A stretch of DNA of 64,000 bases from Streptomyces pactum (lineage in GTDB: Bacteria > Actinomycetota > Actinomycetes > Streptomycetales > Streptomycetaceae): contig NZ_CP019724.1 in the NCBI RefSeq assembly GCF_002005225.1, positions 2,668,501 to 2,732,500 on the forward strand, in the 5' to 3' direction. The first letter of the stretch is position 1, and every line of letters starts with the position of its first letter. This document shows positions 43,001 through 53,000 of the stretch, piece after piece. The notes under the pieces are model-generated. The model was not told the origin of the DNA and searched no databases. It worked only from the letters and a program-made list of their open reading frames with translations. A program made the translations under genes and the position numbers.

Positions 43001-46000
43001 GGACGGGAGTCTCACCATGTGAGCGGAGGGCCGTGCCACCACCGAGGACGGCCGGCAGTCCGGCGCCGACACCGCCGACGACCTGGCCGGCACCGACGCC
43101 GCCGCCCGCACCGATCCCCGTCCCGACTCCGCCACCGGTTCCAGGGCCGCCGCCGGTGCCGACGCCCGTGGAGTACACCCCCGCGCCGCCGCCCGCGAAA
43201 GCCGGTTCGGCCGGTCCGTGCGGCACCGGGTAGTGGCCGGTTTTGAGCGCTCTGCGCAGCCGGTACTCGTCCAGCGGCCCGGAGAACGCCATGCCCTGCC
43301 CGTGCGTACAGCCCATCGCGCGCAGGGCGACGATCTGCTCGGGCACGTCCACGCCGTCGGCCACCGACTGCAGCCCGAGGTCCGTGGCGATGCGCAGCAG
43401 ACCGCTGGTGATCTTGTGCAGCCGCGCCGACTCCACGACGCCCTCGATCAGGCCGCGGTCGAGCTTGAGGACGTCCACGGGGAGGCGCCGCAGCGCGGTG
43501 ATCGCCGCGTAGCCGCTGCCGAAGCCGTCGAGGGCGATGCGGACGCCCACCCGTCGCAGGGCGTTCAGCCGGCGGTCCAGCTCGTCCAGGCCGACCCGTG
43601 GGTCGATGTCCGACAGTTCGATCACAAGTGAGCCGGGGGGCAGTCCGTGCCGGGTCAGCAGGGCCTCCACCGACCCGAGCGGCATCGAGCGGTCCAGCAG
43701 CCGGCGGGCGCCGATGCGTATGGCCACGGACACCGGCAGCCCGGCCGCCGCGCGTTCGGCGGCCTGCTCGACGGCCTCCTGGAGCACCCAGCGGTCCAGC
43801 TCGGCGGTCTTGTCGCCGTCCTCGGTCCCGCGCGGGAAATCGGCGGGGGTGAACAGCACCCCCTGCGAGGAGCGCCAGCGCGCCTGGGCGCAGACGGACG
43901 CGATCCGGCCGTCCGCCAGCGAGACCACCGGCTGGTGCAGCAGCGCGAACTCGCCGTCGTGCAGGGCGGCCCGCAGCCGCGTGGCCAGCTCGGCCTTGCG
44001 TACGACGTCCTGCTGCATCTGCGGCCGGTACAACTCGACGCGTCCCTTGCCGCCCGCCTTGGCGCGGTACATCGCGAGGTCGGCGTTGCGCAGCAGCTCG
44101 CCCGCGCCGAGGCCGGGTTCGGCGAAGGCGACTCCGATGGAGGCGTTGACACGGACATCGTTGCCGTCGATGAGGTAGGGCTGCGAGAGCGTCATCCTGA
44201 GACGGTCGGCGAGTTCCAGGATGTGTCCCTCGCGGGCCGTCCGGTCCCGGGCGCCGTCCCCGACGATCAGGGCCGCGAACTCGTCGCCGCCCAGCCGGGA
44301 GGCGGTGTCCCCCTTGCGGACGGCCTCGTGGAGTCTGCGGGCGGCCTGCACGAGCAGCTCGTCGCCGGCCTGGTGCCCGATGGTGTCGTTGACCGCCTTG
44401 AAGCCGTCGAGGTCGATGAAGAGCACCGCCGTGCCCCGCAGGGCGGCGCCGCGGTCGGAGGCACGGCGGCCGGACAGGGCCTGCTGCACGCGCCGGGTGA
44501 ACAGGGCGCGGTTGGGCAGGTCGGTCAGCGGATCGTGTTCGGCGTTGTGCTGGAGCTGCGCCTGGAGGCGCACTCTTTCGGTCACGTCCCGGCTGTTGAA
44601 GATCAGGCCCCCGTGGTGGCGGTTGACGGTGGACTCGACGTTGAGCCAGCCGCCCTCCCCGGAACGGAAACGGCACTCGATGCGCGTGGTGGGCTCCTCG
44701 ACCGGGCTCGCGGCGAGGAAGCGGCGCACCTCGTGCACCACGCAGCCGAGGTCCTCCGGGTGGATGAGACCGGCCAGTTCACTGCCGACGAGCTCCTCGG
44801 CGGGGCTCCCGTAGACCCCGGCGGCGGCCGGGGAGACATACCGGAGGATGCCGTTGGGCGCGGCGATCATGATGACGTCGCTGGAGCCCTGCACCAGGGA
44901 GCGGAAGTGGTTCTCCTTCTGGGCCAGTTCCTGGGTGAGGGTGATGTTGTCGAGCAGCATGATGCCCTGGCGCACGACGAGCGCGAGCACCACGGTGCCG
45001 CCGGTCAGCAGCACCACGCGGTCGACGCTGCGCCCGTTGAGGACGTTGTAGAGGATGCCCAGGGTGCAGACCGCGGCGGCGAGGTACGGCGTGAGCGCGG
45101 CCAGTGACCCGGCGATGGGCCGGGAGCCCGGGTAGCGGCCGCGCTCGCCCCCCGGCCCGGGCACCGGTGGGGGCGTGGTCTGGTGACCGGTGCCGCGCTG
45201 TCCGGGCACGTGTTCGCGCACCACGCGCGTGTGCCCGCCGGGCACGTCCTCCGCCGACGGCCGCCCGTGCCGGGACGCCGCCCAGGGCGCGTAGGCGAGC
45301 AGCATCGAACCGGCGAACCAGCCCGCGTCGAGCAACTGGCCGGAGCGGTAGCTGTTGTGCAGCAGCGGCGAGGTGAACAGGGCGTCGCAGAGCACCGTGA
45401 GGGCGAGCGCGCCGATGGCCGTGTTGACCGCGGATCTGCACACGGGCGACCGCCGGAAGTGCAGGGCGAGCACCATGCTGACGAGGGCGATGTCGAGCAG
45501 CGGGTAGGCCACCGAGAGCGCGGAGTGCGCCACGCTGGAACCGCCCTCGGCCTTGGCCGCCTGGGCGAGCGCCAGGCTCCACGCCAGGGTCAGCAGCGAA
45601 CCGCCGATCAGCCAGGCGTCCAGGCCCAGACAGATCCAGCCGGCCTTCGTCACAGGCCGCTTGGCCAGCACCAGCAGCCCCACGATGGCGGGCGGCGCGA
45701 AGCACAGGAAGAACAGGTCCGCGTAGCTGGGGCTGGGCACGGGCTGACGCAGGACGACCTCGTACCACCCCCAGACCAGATTGCCCAGGGCCGCCATCGC
45801 CGAGGAGAGGGCGAACAGCAGCCAGGCGGGTCGGAAGCGGACGCGGCGCCCGCGGGCGTAGACGAAGCAGGAGACGGCGGCGGCGGCCGCGGCGGCGCTG
45901 AGCCCGAAGTCACCCATGATCTTGGCGAGGTGCTCCGAACCCCAGCCGAACGCGGAACCGACGGCGTATCCCCCACAGACCAGGGCCAGCACGAGCTGGC

Positions 46001-46331
46001 GTACGAGGGCCGGTCCGCCGGCGGCGGCCGACGGGCGGGGCAGCAGCGGTCCGGGGGAGGGCTTGGTCCGGACCGCTCCGTCCAGGATGGGCGCGGGCGG
46101 CGGGCTCACCGGGACCTCCCGGTCCGCGCCGCTCCCGTGTCCCGCGGGCCCCGGTGCGCCGGCTGGGACTGCTTCCCGCGGCCGCTCGGCCGGCGCTGGG
46201 GAGGGCCGCAGGGACCGTGACGGCCCCCGTGCCGGCCGTACCGACCTCCTCCGCGCGTGGTCATGGTCGTGGTCGTGGTCGTCCGCCAGGGTCGCCGGCG
46301 GCGGCTCCGCCGCGTCGGGTCGTTCGTCCAT
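42990..46331 (-). CDS. Membrane PAS-GGDEF protein with degenerate EAL domain
   Basis: This 1113-residue c-di-GMP-type protein starts with a Pro/Arg-rich segment including a DDHDHDHDH run, then eight or more membrane helices (about residues 100-460), a PAS domain (about 490-595), a GGDEF domain (about 600-760) with RLGGDEF intact and an RKGD inhibitory site five residues before it, and an EAL domain (about 780-1040). The EAL domain has CAQ instead of EAL, DG in place of the DDFG pair (LDGFGSGY), and lacks the Asn of the VN-S motif, so phosphodiesterase activity is unlikely. The last 55 residues are a Gly/Val repeat tail. ATG at 46331 is assumed; GTG at 46361 is an alternative. Likely a diguanylate cyclase or GTP/c-di-GMP sensor. 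Confidence 0.85.
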   Translation of the reverse strand: MDERPDAAEPPPATLADDHDHDHDHARRRSVRPARGPSRSLRPSPAPAERPREAVPAGAPGPAGHGSGADREVPVSPPPAPILDGAVRTKPSPGPLLPRPSAAAGGPALVRQLVLALVCGGYAVGSAFGWGSEHLAKIMGDFGLSAAAAAAAVSCFVYARGRRVRFRPAWLLFALSSAMAALGNLVWGWYEVVLRQPVPSPSYADLFFLCFAPPAIVGLLVLAKRPVTKAGWICLGLDAWLIGGSLLTLAWSLALAQAAKAEGGSSVAHSALSVAYPLLDIALVSMVLALHFRRSPVCRSAVNTAIGALALTVLCDALFTSPLLHNSYRSGQLLDAGWFAGSMLLAYAPWAASRHGRPSAEDVPGGHTRVVREHVPGQRGTGHQTTPPPVPGPGGERGRYPGSRPIAGSLAALTPYLAAAVCTLGILYNVLNGRSVDRVVLLTGGTVVLALVVRQGIMLLDNITLTQELAQKENHFRSLVQGSSDVIMIAAPNGILRYVSPAAAGVYGSPAEELVGSELAGLIHPEDLGCVVHEVRRFLAASPVEEPTTRIECRFRSGEGGWLNVESTVNRHHGGLIFNSRDVTERVRLQAQLQHNAEHDPLTDLPNRALFTRRVQQALSGRRASDRGAALRGTAVLFIDLDGFKAVNDTIGHQAGDELLVQAARRLHEAVRKGDTASRLGGDEFAALIVGDGARDRTAREGHILELADRLRMTLSQPYLIDGNDVRVNASIGVAFAEPGLGAGELLRNADLAMYRAKAGGKGRVELYRPQMQQDVVRKAELATRLRAALHDGEFALLHQPVVSLADGRIASVCAQARWRSSQGVLFTPADFPRGTEDGDKTAELDRWVLQEAVEQAAERAAAGLPVSVAIRIGARRLLDRSMPLGSVEALLTRHGLPPGSLVIELSDIDPRVGLDELDRRLNALRRVGVRIALDGFGSGYAAITALRRLPVDVLKLDRGLIEGVVESARLHKITSGLLRIATDLGLQSVADGVDVPEQIVALRAMGCTHGQGMAFSGPLDEYRLRRALKTGHYPVPHGPAEPAFAGGGAGVYSTGVGTGGGPGTGGGVGTGIGAGGGVGAGQVVGGVGAGLPAVLGGGTALRSHGETPVPPT

Positions 46332-46528
46332 AGGCCGTACATCGCCCGTCGCCCCCCTCACAGTCTGAGATCTCCATCCCCGGCGCCGAACGGTGCGCGG
46401 CGCATCCCCTGTCGGACGATACACCAGTCTCGTCACTCAGGGACATAGGTTCTCTACGCTCCGTGACGACCAGCGGATATGCGGGTACCCACCGCATCCG
46501 GGGAGTTGCGGAGGGTGCCTGAAACGGA

Positions 46529-47470
46529 TTACGCGCCCGTCGTCAGGATCACGTTGCGCAACGGCTCCCGGTTCACGAACCGGCTCAACTGGTCCACCAC
46601 CAGCCGCTCGGCGCGCGGCAGGAAGGCGGAGGTCGGCCCGCCGGCGTGGGGGCTGACGAGTACGCCCGGAGCCTGCCACAGGGGGTGGCCCGGCGGCAGC
46701 GGTTCGGGGTCGGTCACGTCGAGGGCGGCGGTGAGGCGCCCGCTCTCCAGTTCGGCGAGCAACGCCTTCGTGTCGACGACGGGGCCGCGCGCGACGTTGA
46801 CGAGCAGGGCGCCGTCCTTCATCCGGGTCAGGAAGTCCGCGTCGACCAGGCCGCGGGTGGCCTCGGTGAGCGGCGTGGAGACGACGACGACGTCCGCCTC
46901 CGGGAGCAGGGCGGGGAGTTCGGTGAGCGGGTGCACCGGGCCGCGCGCCGTGGTGCGGGCGGAGCGCGCGACGCGCACCACCGGCGCGACCTCGAACGGC
47001 ACGAGCCGGTCCTCGATCGCGGCGCCGATCGATCCGTACCCGACGACGAGCACCTTCCGATCGGCGAGCGCCGGCCGGAACCCGCCGAGCCACTCACCCC
47101 GGTCCTGCGCGCGGACGAAGTCGGGGATGCCGCGCAGCGACGCCAGGATCAGGGCCAGGGTGAGCTCCGCGGTGCTGGCCTCGTGCACGCCGCGCGCGTT
47201 GCACAGCCGGACGCCCGCGGCCAGGTGCCTCAGCCCGGGCTCCACGTGGTCGATGCCCGCGGAGAGGGTCTGGACGACCTGGACGGAGCGCATGTCCGGC
47301 AGCGGGCGTACGCCGATGCCGCTGGGCTTCATGTAGGGGACCACGTAGAACGCGCAGTCGGCGGGGTCGGCGGGGAACTCCTCCTCACCGTTCCAGAAGC
47401 GGTACGCGGGGCCTTCGGGGAGGCCCTCGATCTCGTCCGGCGGGATGGGCAGCCACACGTCAGGAGTCAT
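46529..47470 (-). CDS. D-isomer 2-hydroxyacid dehydrogenase family protein
   Basis: This 313-residue NAD(P)-dependent dehydrogenase resembles glyoxylate/hydroxypyruvate and related D-2-hydroxyacid dehydrogenases. It has the nucleotide-binding motif VVGYGSIGAAIE near residue 143, NVARGPVVDTKAL near 222 with the catalytic Arg, and SPHAGGPT near 275 with the His. The substrate is not defined by sequence. ATG at 47470. It is divergent from an aldo/keto reductase with a 76 bp gap. Confidence 0.85.
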   Translation of the reverse strand: MTPDVWLPIPPDEIEGLPEGPAYRFWNGEEEFPADPADCAFYVVPYMKPSGIGVRPLPDMRSVQVVQTLSAGIDHVEPGLRHLAAGVRLCNARGVHEASTAELTLALILASLRGIPDFVRAQDRGEWLGGFRPALADRKVLVVGYGSIGAAIEDRLVPFEVAPVVRVARSARTTARGPVHPLTELPALLPEADVVVVSTPLTEATRGLVDADFLTRMKDGALLVNVARGPVVDTKALLAELESGRLTAALDVTDPEPLPPGHPLWQAPGVLVSPHAGGPTSAFLPRAERLVVDQLSRFVNREPLRNVILTTGA

Positions 47471-47546
47471 GGTCAGGAGGCTATGTCAGGGGCGCGGAGG
47501 GGCAGAGGTTAGGTTGGGTGGCCTGACGAGGGAGGGTCACGACCAG

Positions 47547-48545
47547 GTGGAGCGCAGGACGATCGGCGCGACGGCACTCGCGGTGGGGGCCGTCGGACTG
47601 GGGTGCATGCCGATGAACTGGGCGTACAGCGCGTCGCGGCAGCGGGGCGAGGAGTCGGTCAGGGCGGTGCACCGCGCCCTCGACCTGGGTGTCTCCCTGC
47701 TGGACACCGCGGACATGTACGGCCCGTTCACCAACGAGCTGCTGCTGGGACGGGTGTTGAAGGAGCGGCGGCCGGACGCCTTCGTGTCGACCAAGGTCGG
47801 TCTGCTGGTGGGCGATCAGCACATCGTGGCCAACGGCCGCCCCGGCTATGTGAAACGTGCCTGCGACGCCTCCCTGCGCCGGCTGCAGACGGACGTCATC
47901 GACCTCTACCAACTGCACCGCGCCGACCCCGAGATACCCGTCGAGGAGACCTGGGGCGCGATGGCCGAGCTGGTCCGCGCCGGGAAGGTGCGGGCCCTGG
48001 GGCTCTGCGCGGTCGGCGCGCGGTCGGCCCGGCGGCCGGGGGCCCGGCTGCACGACGCCACGATCCGGCAACTGGAGCGGGTGCAGCAGGTCTTCCCGGT
48101 GAGCGCGGTCGAGGCGGAACTGTCGGTGTGGTCGCCCGAGGCGCTGCGGACGCTGCTGCCGTGGTGCGTGACGCGCGGCGTCGGTTTCCTCGCCGCGATG
48201 CCGCTCGGCAACGGCTTCCTGACCGGCACGCTGACGCCCGGGCAGGGCTTCGAACCGGAGGACCTGCGCGCCCGGCACCCCCGCTTCACCGCCGAGATGA
48301 TGGCGGCCAACCAGCCGATCGTGGCCGGCCTGCGCCGGATCGCGGCCCGGCACGGCGACTCGGTCACGCCGGCGCAGGTGGCGCTGGCCTGGGTACTGGC
48401 GCAGGGACGGCACGTGGTGCCGGTGCCGGGCACCAAGCGGGAGCGCTGGGTGGCCGAGAACGCGGGGGCGGCGCGGTTGCGGCTGACCGAGCGGGATCTG
48501 GCGGAGGTGCGGGGGCTGCCGGCGGCGCAGGGATCGTGGGAGTGA
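47547..48545 (+). CDS. Aldo/keto reductase
   Basis: This 332-residue NADPH-dependent TIM-barrel oxidoreductase has DTADMYGPFTNELLLGRVLK with the catalytic Asp/Tyr, STKVGLL with the Lys, and DLYQLHRADP with the His; VPVPGTKRERWVAEN marks cofactor binding. GTG at 47547 is preceded by GGGAGGG. The substrate is probably a small aldehyde or ketone. Divergent from the 2-hydroxyacid dehydrogenase. Confidence 0.87.
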   Translation: MERRTIGATALAVGAVGLGCMPMNWAYSASRQRGEESVRAVHRALDLGVSLLDTADMYGPFTNELLLGRVLKERRPDAFVSTKVGLLVGDQHIVANGRPGYVKRACDASLRRLQTDVIDLYQLHRADPEIPVEETWGAMAELVRAGKVRALGLCAVGARSARRPGARLHDATIRQLERVQQVFPVSAVEAELSVWSPEALRTLLPWCVTRGVGFLAAMPLGNGFLTGTLTPGQGFEPEDLRARHPRFTAEMMAANQPIVAGLRRIAARHGDSVTPAQVALAWVLAQGRHVVPVPGTKRERWVAENAGAARLRLTERDLAEVRGLPAAQGSWE

Positions 48546-48669
48546 GGCGCGCGCCTCTCCGGGGGCGGGGCCCCGTGCTCCCGGGTTGCCGGGTTCGGAG
48601 TCCGTCGATCGGGAACTTGGGAGGCGCGTGCGGTGTATGACAGGGAGAACCCGCCGCGTCGAAGGGACC

Positions 48670-49839
48670 ATGATCGTGCAACGACGAGCCGTGTCGGCCG
48701 TGTTGGCCACCGCCGCCCTGCTGCTGACGGCCGGCTGCTCCTCCGACGACGGGGAACCGTCGGGCGCGGACGGCAGCACCCCCCCGGGCCGTACGGCGGC
48801 GCAGTCGTCGCCCCCGGGGCCGGCCGCCGAGGAGGCACCGCCCGCGAAGGGCTCCGTGGAGGTGGTCCGGACGGTCACCACGGGGCTGAGGAGTCCCTGG
48901 GGTCTGGCCCCGCTGCCGGGCGGTGACCTGCTGGTCTCCTCCCGTGACGAGGCCACGGTCACCCGGGTCGACGAGAAGACGGGCGAGAAGACGGAACTGG
49001 GCGAGGTGCCCGGGGTCTCGCCGGCCGGCGAGGGCGGCCTCCTGGGCATCGCGCTCTCCCCCGACTACGCCTCGGACCACATGATCTACGCGTACTTCAC
49101 CTCGGCCTCGGACAACCGCGTCGTGCGCATGCTGTACGACGAGAAGAAGTCGTCCGGTGAGCAGTTGGGCGCGCCGGACACGGTCTTGCGGGGCATCCCC
49201 AAGGGCGTCGTCCACAACGGCGGCCGGATCGCCTTCGGCCCCGACAAGATGCTCTACGCGGGCACGGGTGAGAGCGGTGACACGGGGCTGTCCCAGGACA
49301 AGGAGTCCCTCGGCGGGAAGATCCTGCGGATGACGCCGGACGGCGACCCGGCGCCCGGCAACCCCTTCCCCGACTCCGTGGTGTACTCGTACGGCCACCG
49401 GAACGTGCAGGGGCTGGCCTGGGACGACAAGCAGCGGCTGTTCGCCTCGGAGTTCGGGCAGAAGACCTGGGACGAGCTGAACGCGATCAAGCCGGGCGAC
49501 AACTACGGCTGGCCCCAGGCGGAGGGCGAGTCCGGCGGCTCGCGGTTCCACGACCCCCTCGCCCAGTGGAGCACCGACGAGGCCTCCCCCAGCGGCATCG
49601 CCCACGCCGTGGGCTCCGTGTGGATGGCGGGCCTGGGCGGCGAGCGGCTGTGGCGCGTCCCGCTGGAGGGCACCAAGACCGCGGCCGACCCCCAGGCGTT
49701 CCTGGAGGGCGAGTACGGCCGGCTGCGCACGGTGGTCCCGGCGGGCGGCGACAAGCTCTGGCTCATGACCAGCAACACGGACGGCCGGGGCGACGCGAAG
49801 GAGGGCGACGACCGGATCCTGGAGCTGAAGGTGACCTAG
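48670..49839 (+). CDS. PQQ-type sugar dehydrogenase lipoprotein
   Basis: This 389-residue secreted lipoprotein has a lipobox (LLLTAGC, Cys about residue 23) and a Ser/Pro-rich linker to about 60. The rest is a six-bladed propeller of the soluble glucose/sorbosone dehydrogenase family (GLRSPWGLAPLPGGDLLVSSRD, GGLLGIALSPDY, VVHNGGRIAFGPD, YSYGHRNVQGLAWD). Such enzymes use PQQ and oxidise aldose sugars outside the membrane. Whether this organism supplies PQQ cannot be seen here. ATG at 48670 has GAAGGGA upstream. Confidence 0.87.
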   Translation: MIVQRRAVSAVLATAALLLTAGCSSDDGEPSGADGSTPPGRTAAQSSPPGPAAEEAPPAKGSVEVVRTVTTGLRSPWGLAPLPGGDLLVSSRDEATVTRVDEKTGEKTELGEVPGVSPAGEGGLLGIALSPDYASDHMIYAYFTSASDNRVVRMLYDEKKSSGEQLGAPDTVLRGIPKGVVHNGGRIAFGPDKMLYAGTGESGDTGLSQDKESLGGKILRMTPDGDPAPGNPFPDSVVYSYGHRNVQGLAWDDKQRLFASEFGQKTWDELNAIKPGDNYGWPQAEGESGGSRFHDPLAQWSTDEASPSGIAHAVGSVWMAGLGGERLWRVPLEGTKTAADPQAFLEGEYGRLRTVVPAGGDKLWLMTSNTDGRGDAKEGDDRILELKVT

Positions 49840-49875
49840 CCGGCCGGCGTGCCGGAGGCGGCGTGACCGGGCCCG

Positions 49876-50058
49876 TCACTCCTCCGCCGCCTCCGCGGGG
49901 CGCGGCAGGTGGACGACCACCTTGCCCGAGGTGAGGTCTATCGGGCCGTGGCCGGGGTCGCCGTCGCCGACGTCCTCGCGGGTCAGTTCCAGGCGGTTCT
50001 GCTCGTCGCGGGTGTGTTTGCGGCCGGGGGAGAACAGTTCCTCGAATGCGTTGAACAC
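49876..50058 (-). CDS. Small conserved protein (60 aa, DUF6191-like)
   Basis: This 60-residue protein starts MFNAFEELFSPGRKHTRDEQ, continues to a Gly/Asp-rich hinge DGDPGHGPIDL and ends with a predicted strand KVVVHLP. I recall it as a small DUF6191-type Streptomyces protein. It is in the same direction as, and just downstream of, the large LuxR-type regulator gene. Function unknown. Confidence 0.7.
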   Translation of the reverse strand: MFNAFEELFSPGRKHTRDEQNRLELTREDVGDGDPGHGPIDLTSGKVVVHLPRPAEAAEE

Positions 50059-50095
50059 GGAGCCTCCGTCGGTCGGCGTCTTTACAGCGTAAGCC

Positions 50096-53000
50096 TCACT
50101 CCGCGGAACGGGACGTGAGCCGCCCGGCCGGGAACAGCGCCAGCCGGTGGGCCACCGCCGCCGCCTCGCCCCGGCCTGCGACGCCGAGCTTGGCGAGGAT
50201 GTTGGAGACGTGGACGCTGGCCGTCTTCGGGGAGATGAAGAGTGCCTCCGCTATCTGGCGGTTGGTGCGGCCCTCGGAGACCAGGTGCAGGACGTCGCGC
50301 TCCCGGCTGGTGAGGCCGAGGGCCTCGGCCGGGTCGGCGGGGGCCGCGGACCCGGCGGCGCGGCCGCGGGTGAGGCGGGCGCGCTGGGCGAGCAGGCCGA
50401 CCGCGTCGGCCAGCGGGCGGGCGCCGAGGTGGTCTGCGACGGTGCGGGCCAGGCGGAGCAGCTCCGTGGCGCGGGCGCGCTCGTCCTCGCCGCCGGTCTC
50501 CAGGAGGGCGCCGGCCAGCCGGTGCCGGACGCGGGCGAGTTCGTAGGGCCGCTCCAGGCACTCGAAGGCGGTGACCGCCTCCCACCAGATCCCCGGGGTG
50601 TCGCGGCCCTCGGCGCGGTGGAGTTCGGCGCGGACCCACTTCTCGTGGGCGAGCCAGACCGGGGCGCCCGTGGTGAGGGACTTGGCGGCCTCGGCGAGGC
50701 GATCGAGGGCTTCGGCGCGGCCCTCCTCGGCGACCGGCAGACCGCGGGCGTCGGCCTCGGTCTCGGCGGCGAGCTGCAGCAGGGGCCAGCCGAAGCGCTG
50801 GGTGCCGGGCGGGAAGCCGGCGTCCAGGGCCCGGCCGAGTTCGGCGCGGGCGTCGAGGAGGCGGCCCTCGGCGGCGGCGAGACCCAGGGTGAGGGCGGCC
50901 AGCGGCAGACGGTACTGGGGCATCGAGTCGTGCGTGCCGTAGGCGGCGCGGGCCGCGGCGAGCTGCCGGGTGGCCTCGGCCGTCTCGCCGCGGGCCAGCG
51001 CGACGGTGGCCCGCTTGAGGGCCGCGCCGGCGCGTGGTGCGGCGCTGCGGCCCGGGGCCCCGGACAGCTCCGCGGCCTCGAGCGCCTCCTCCCAGCGCCC
51101 CAGGGAGATGAACGACTCGGAGAGATTGCCCCACACATAGGCCTCGGACTCCAGCAGGCCCATCCGCCTCGTGAGGTCGACGCCCTCGCGCAGGATGCCG
51201 AGCGCCTCCTCGGAACGGCCGATGCCCTCCAGGACGGAGGGCAGGTTGACGTGGCTGCGGGCCACCACGGCGGCCCGCCCCTGCGCCACCACGAGGTCCC
51301 GCACCTGGTACATCTCCGCGAGGCCCGCGTCGATGTGCCCCGCGTCGACCATCAGACCGCCCAGGGTGAGCCGGGCGTTGAGCTCGATGTCGTCGGCGCC
51401 GACCATGCGCGCGTACTCGACGGCCCGCTCGGCCGCGGTCACGGCGCCGGGGCCGGGGTTGTGGAGCATCGACCAGTTGGCGGCCATGGCGAGTACCTCG
51501 GCGTGCACCTCGGAGGGTGGCAGGCCGCGGACCAGTTCCTGGGCGATGCCGAGCTCCCGCCAGCCGTCGCCGCGGCCCTGTGCCTGGACCAGGAGCGAGC
51601 GCTGCGTCCAGAACCAGGCGGCGCGCTGCGGGTCCCGGCCGCCCGCGTTCGCCCCGGCGCCCGCTTCCTGCTCGTCCTCCAGCAGGCGCAGCGCCCTCTT
51701 GGTGATCTTCATGGCCCGCTCGCGCTCCCCGCACAGCCGTCCGGCGACGGCGGCCTCGGCCATCAGGTCCAGGTAGCGCAGGGGCTTGGTGGCGGGGTCG
51801 CAGCCGCAGGGGGGATAGACCTCGGTGTAGTCGACGGGGCGCAGGGTGGCGCGTACGTCGTCGGGGGCGGAGTCCCACAGCTCCATCGCTCGCTCCAGCA
51901 GCCGGAGCTGCTCGGAGTAGGCGTGGCGGCGGCGGGCCTCCACGGACGCGTCCAGCACGGCGGGCAGGGCCCTGGCGGGGTCGTGGGCGTGGTACCAGTA
52001 GCTGGCCAGGCGCATCACGCGCTCGGCGGCGGGCACCAGCGTCGGATCGGCGTCGAGGGCTTCGGCGAAGCGGCGGTTGAGGCGGGAACGCTCGCCGGGG
52101 AGCAGGTCGTCGCCGACGGCCTCGCGGACCAGGGAGTGCCGGAAGCGGTAGCCGTCGCCGTCGGGCGCGGGGAGCAGGATGTTGGCGTTCACGGCGGCCC
52201 GCAGTGCCTCGATGAGGTCGTCCTCGGCGAGCCGGGCGACGGCGGCGAGCAGCCGGTACTCGACGGTGGAGCCGCCCTCGGCGACGATCCGGGCGACCCG
52301 CTGGGCGCTCTCGGACATGGCCTCGACGCGGACCAGGAGGAGGTCGCGCAGGGAGTCGGTGAGGCCGGCGCAGCAGCCCTCGGCGGCGGCGACGGCGAGT
52401 TCCTCGACGAAGAAGGCGTTGCCGTCGGAGCGTTCGAAGATCTCGTCGACCTGGAGCGGGTCCGGTTCGTACGCGAGGATGCCGGCGATCTGGCGGCCCA
52501 CCTCGTCCCGGGTGAAGCGGCCGAGTTCGAGACGGCGGACGGTGCGCAGCCGGTCGAGTTCGGCGAGCAGGGGGCGCAGCGGGTGGCGGCGGTGGATGTC
52601 GTCGGAGCGGTAGGTGGCCAGGACGACGAGGCGGCCGGTGCGCAGGGTGCGGACGAGGTACGCGATCAGGTGGCGGGTGGAGGCGTCGGCCCAGTGCAGG
52701 TCCTCCAGGACCAGGACGACGGTGTGCCGGGCCGCGACGCGTTCCAGCAGGCGGGCGGTGAGTTCGAAGAGGCGGGCCATGCTCTCCTCGTCGTGCCGGC
52801 CGCCGCCGGCGCCCGGGGTGCTCTCGCCCAGCTCGGGCAGCAGCCGGGCCAGTTCCTCCTCCTGACCGGCGGCTGCGGCGGCCAGCTCCCCGGGCAGTTG
52901 GCGGCGCAGGGCGCGCAGCGCGGTGGAGAAGGACGCGAAGGGCAGTCCGTCGGCGCCGATCTCGACGCAGCCGCCCAGCGCGACGACGGCGTCCTGCCGG

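Noticed and set aside
42717..43022. Plus-strand ORF of 101 codons across the ilvB leader
   Set aside because: It is antisense to ilvB 5' end, the attenuator and the leader peptide; composition is unlike a gene.
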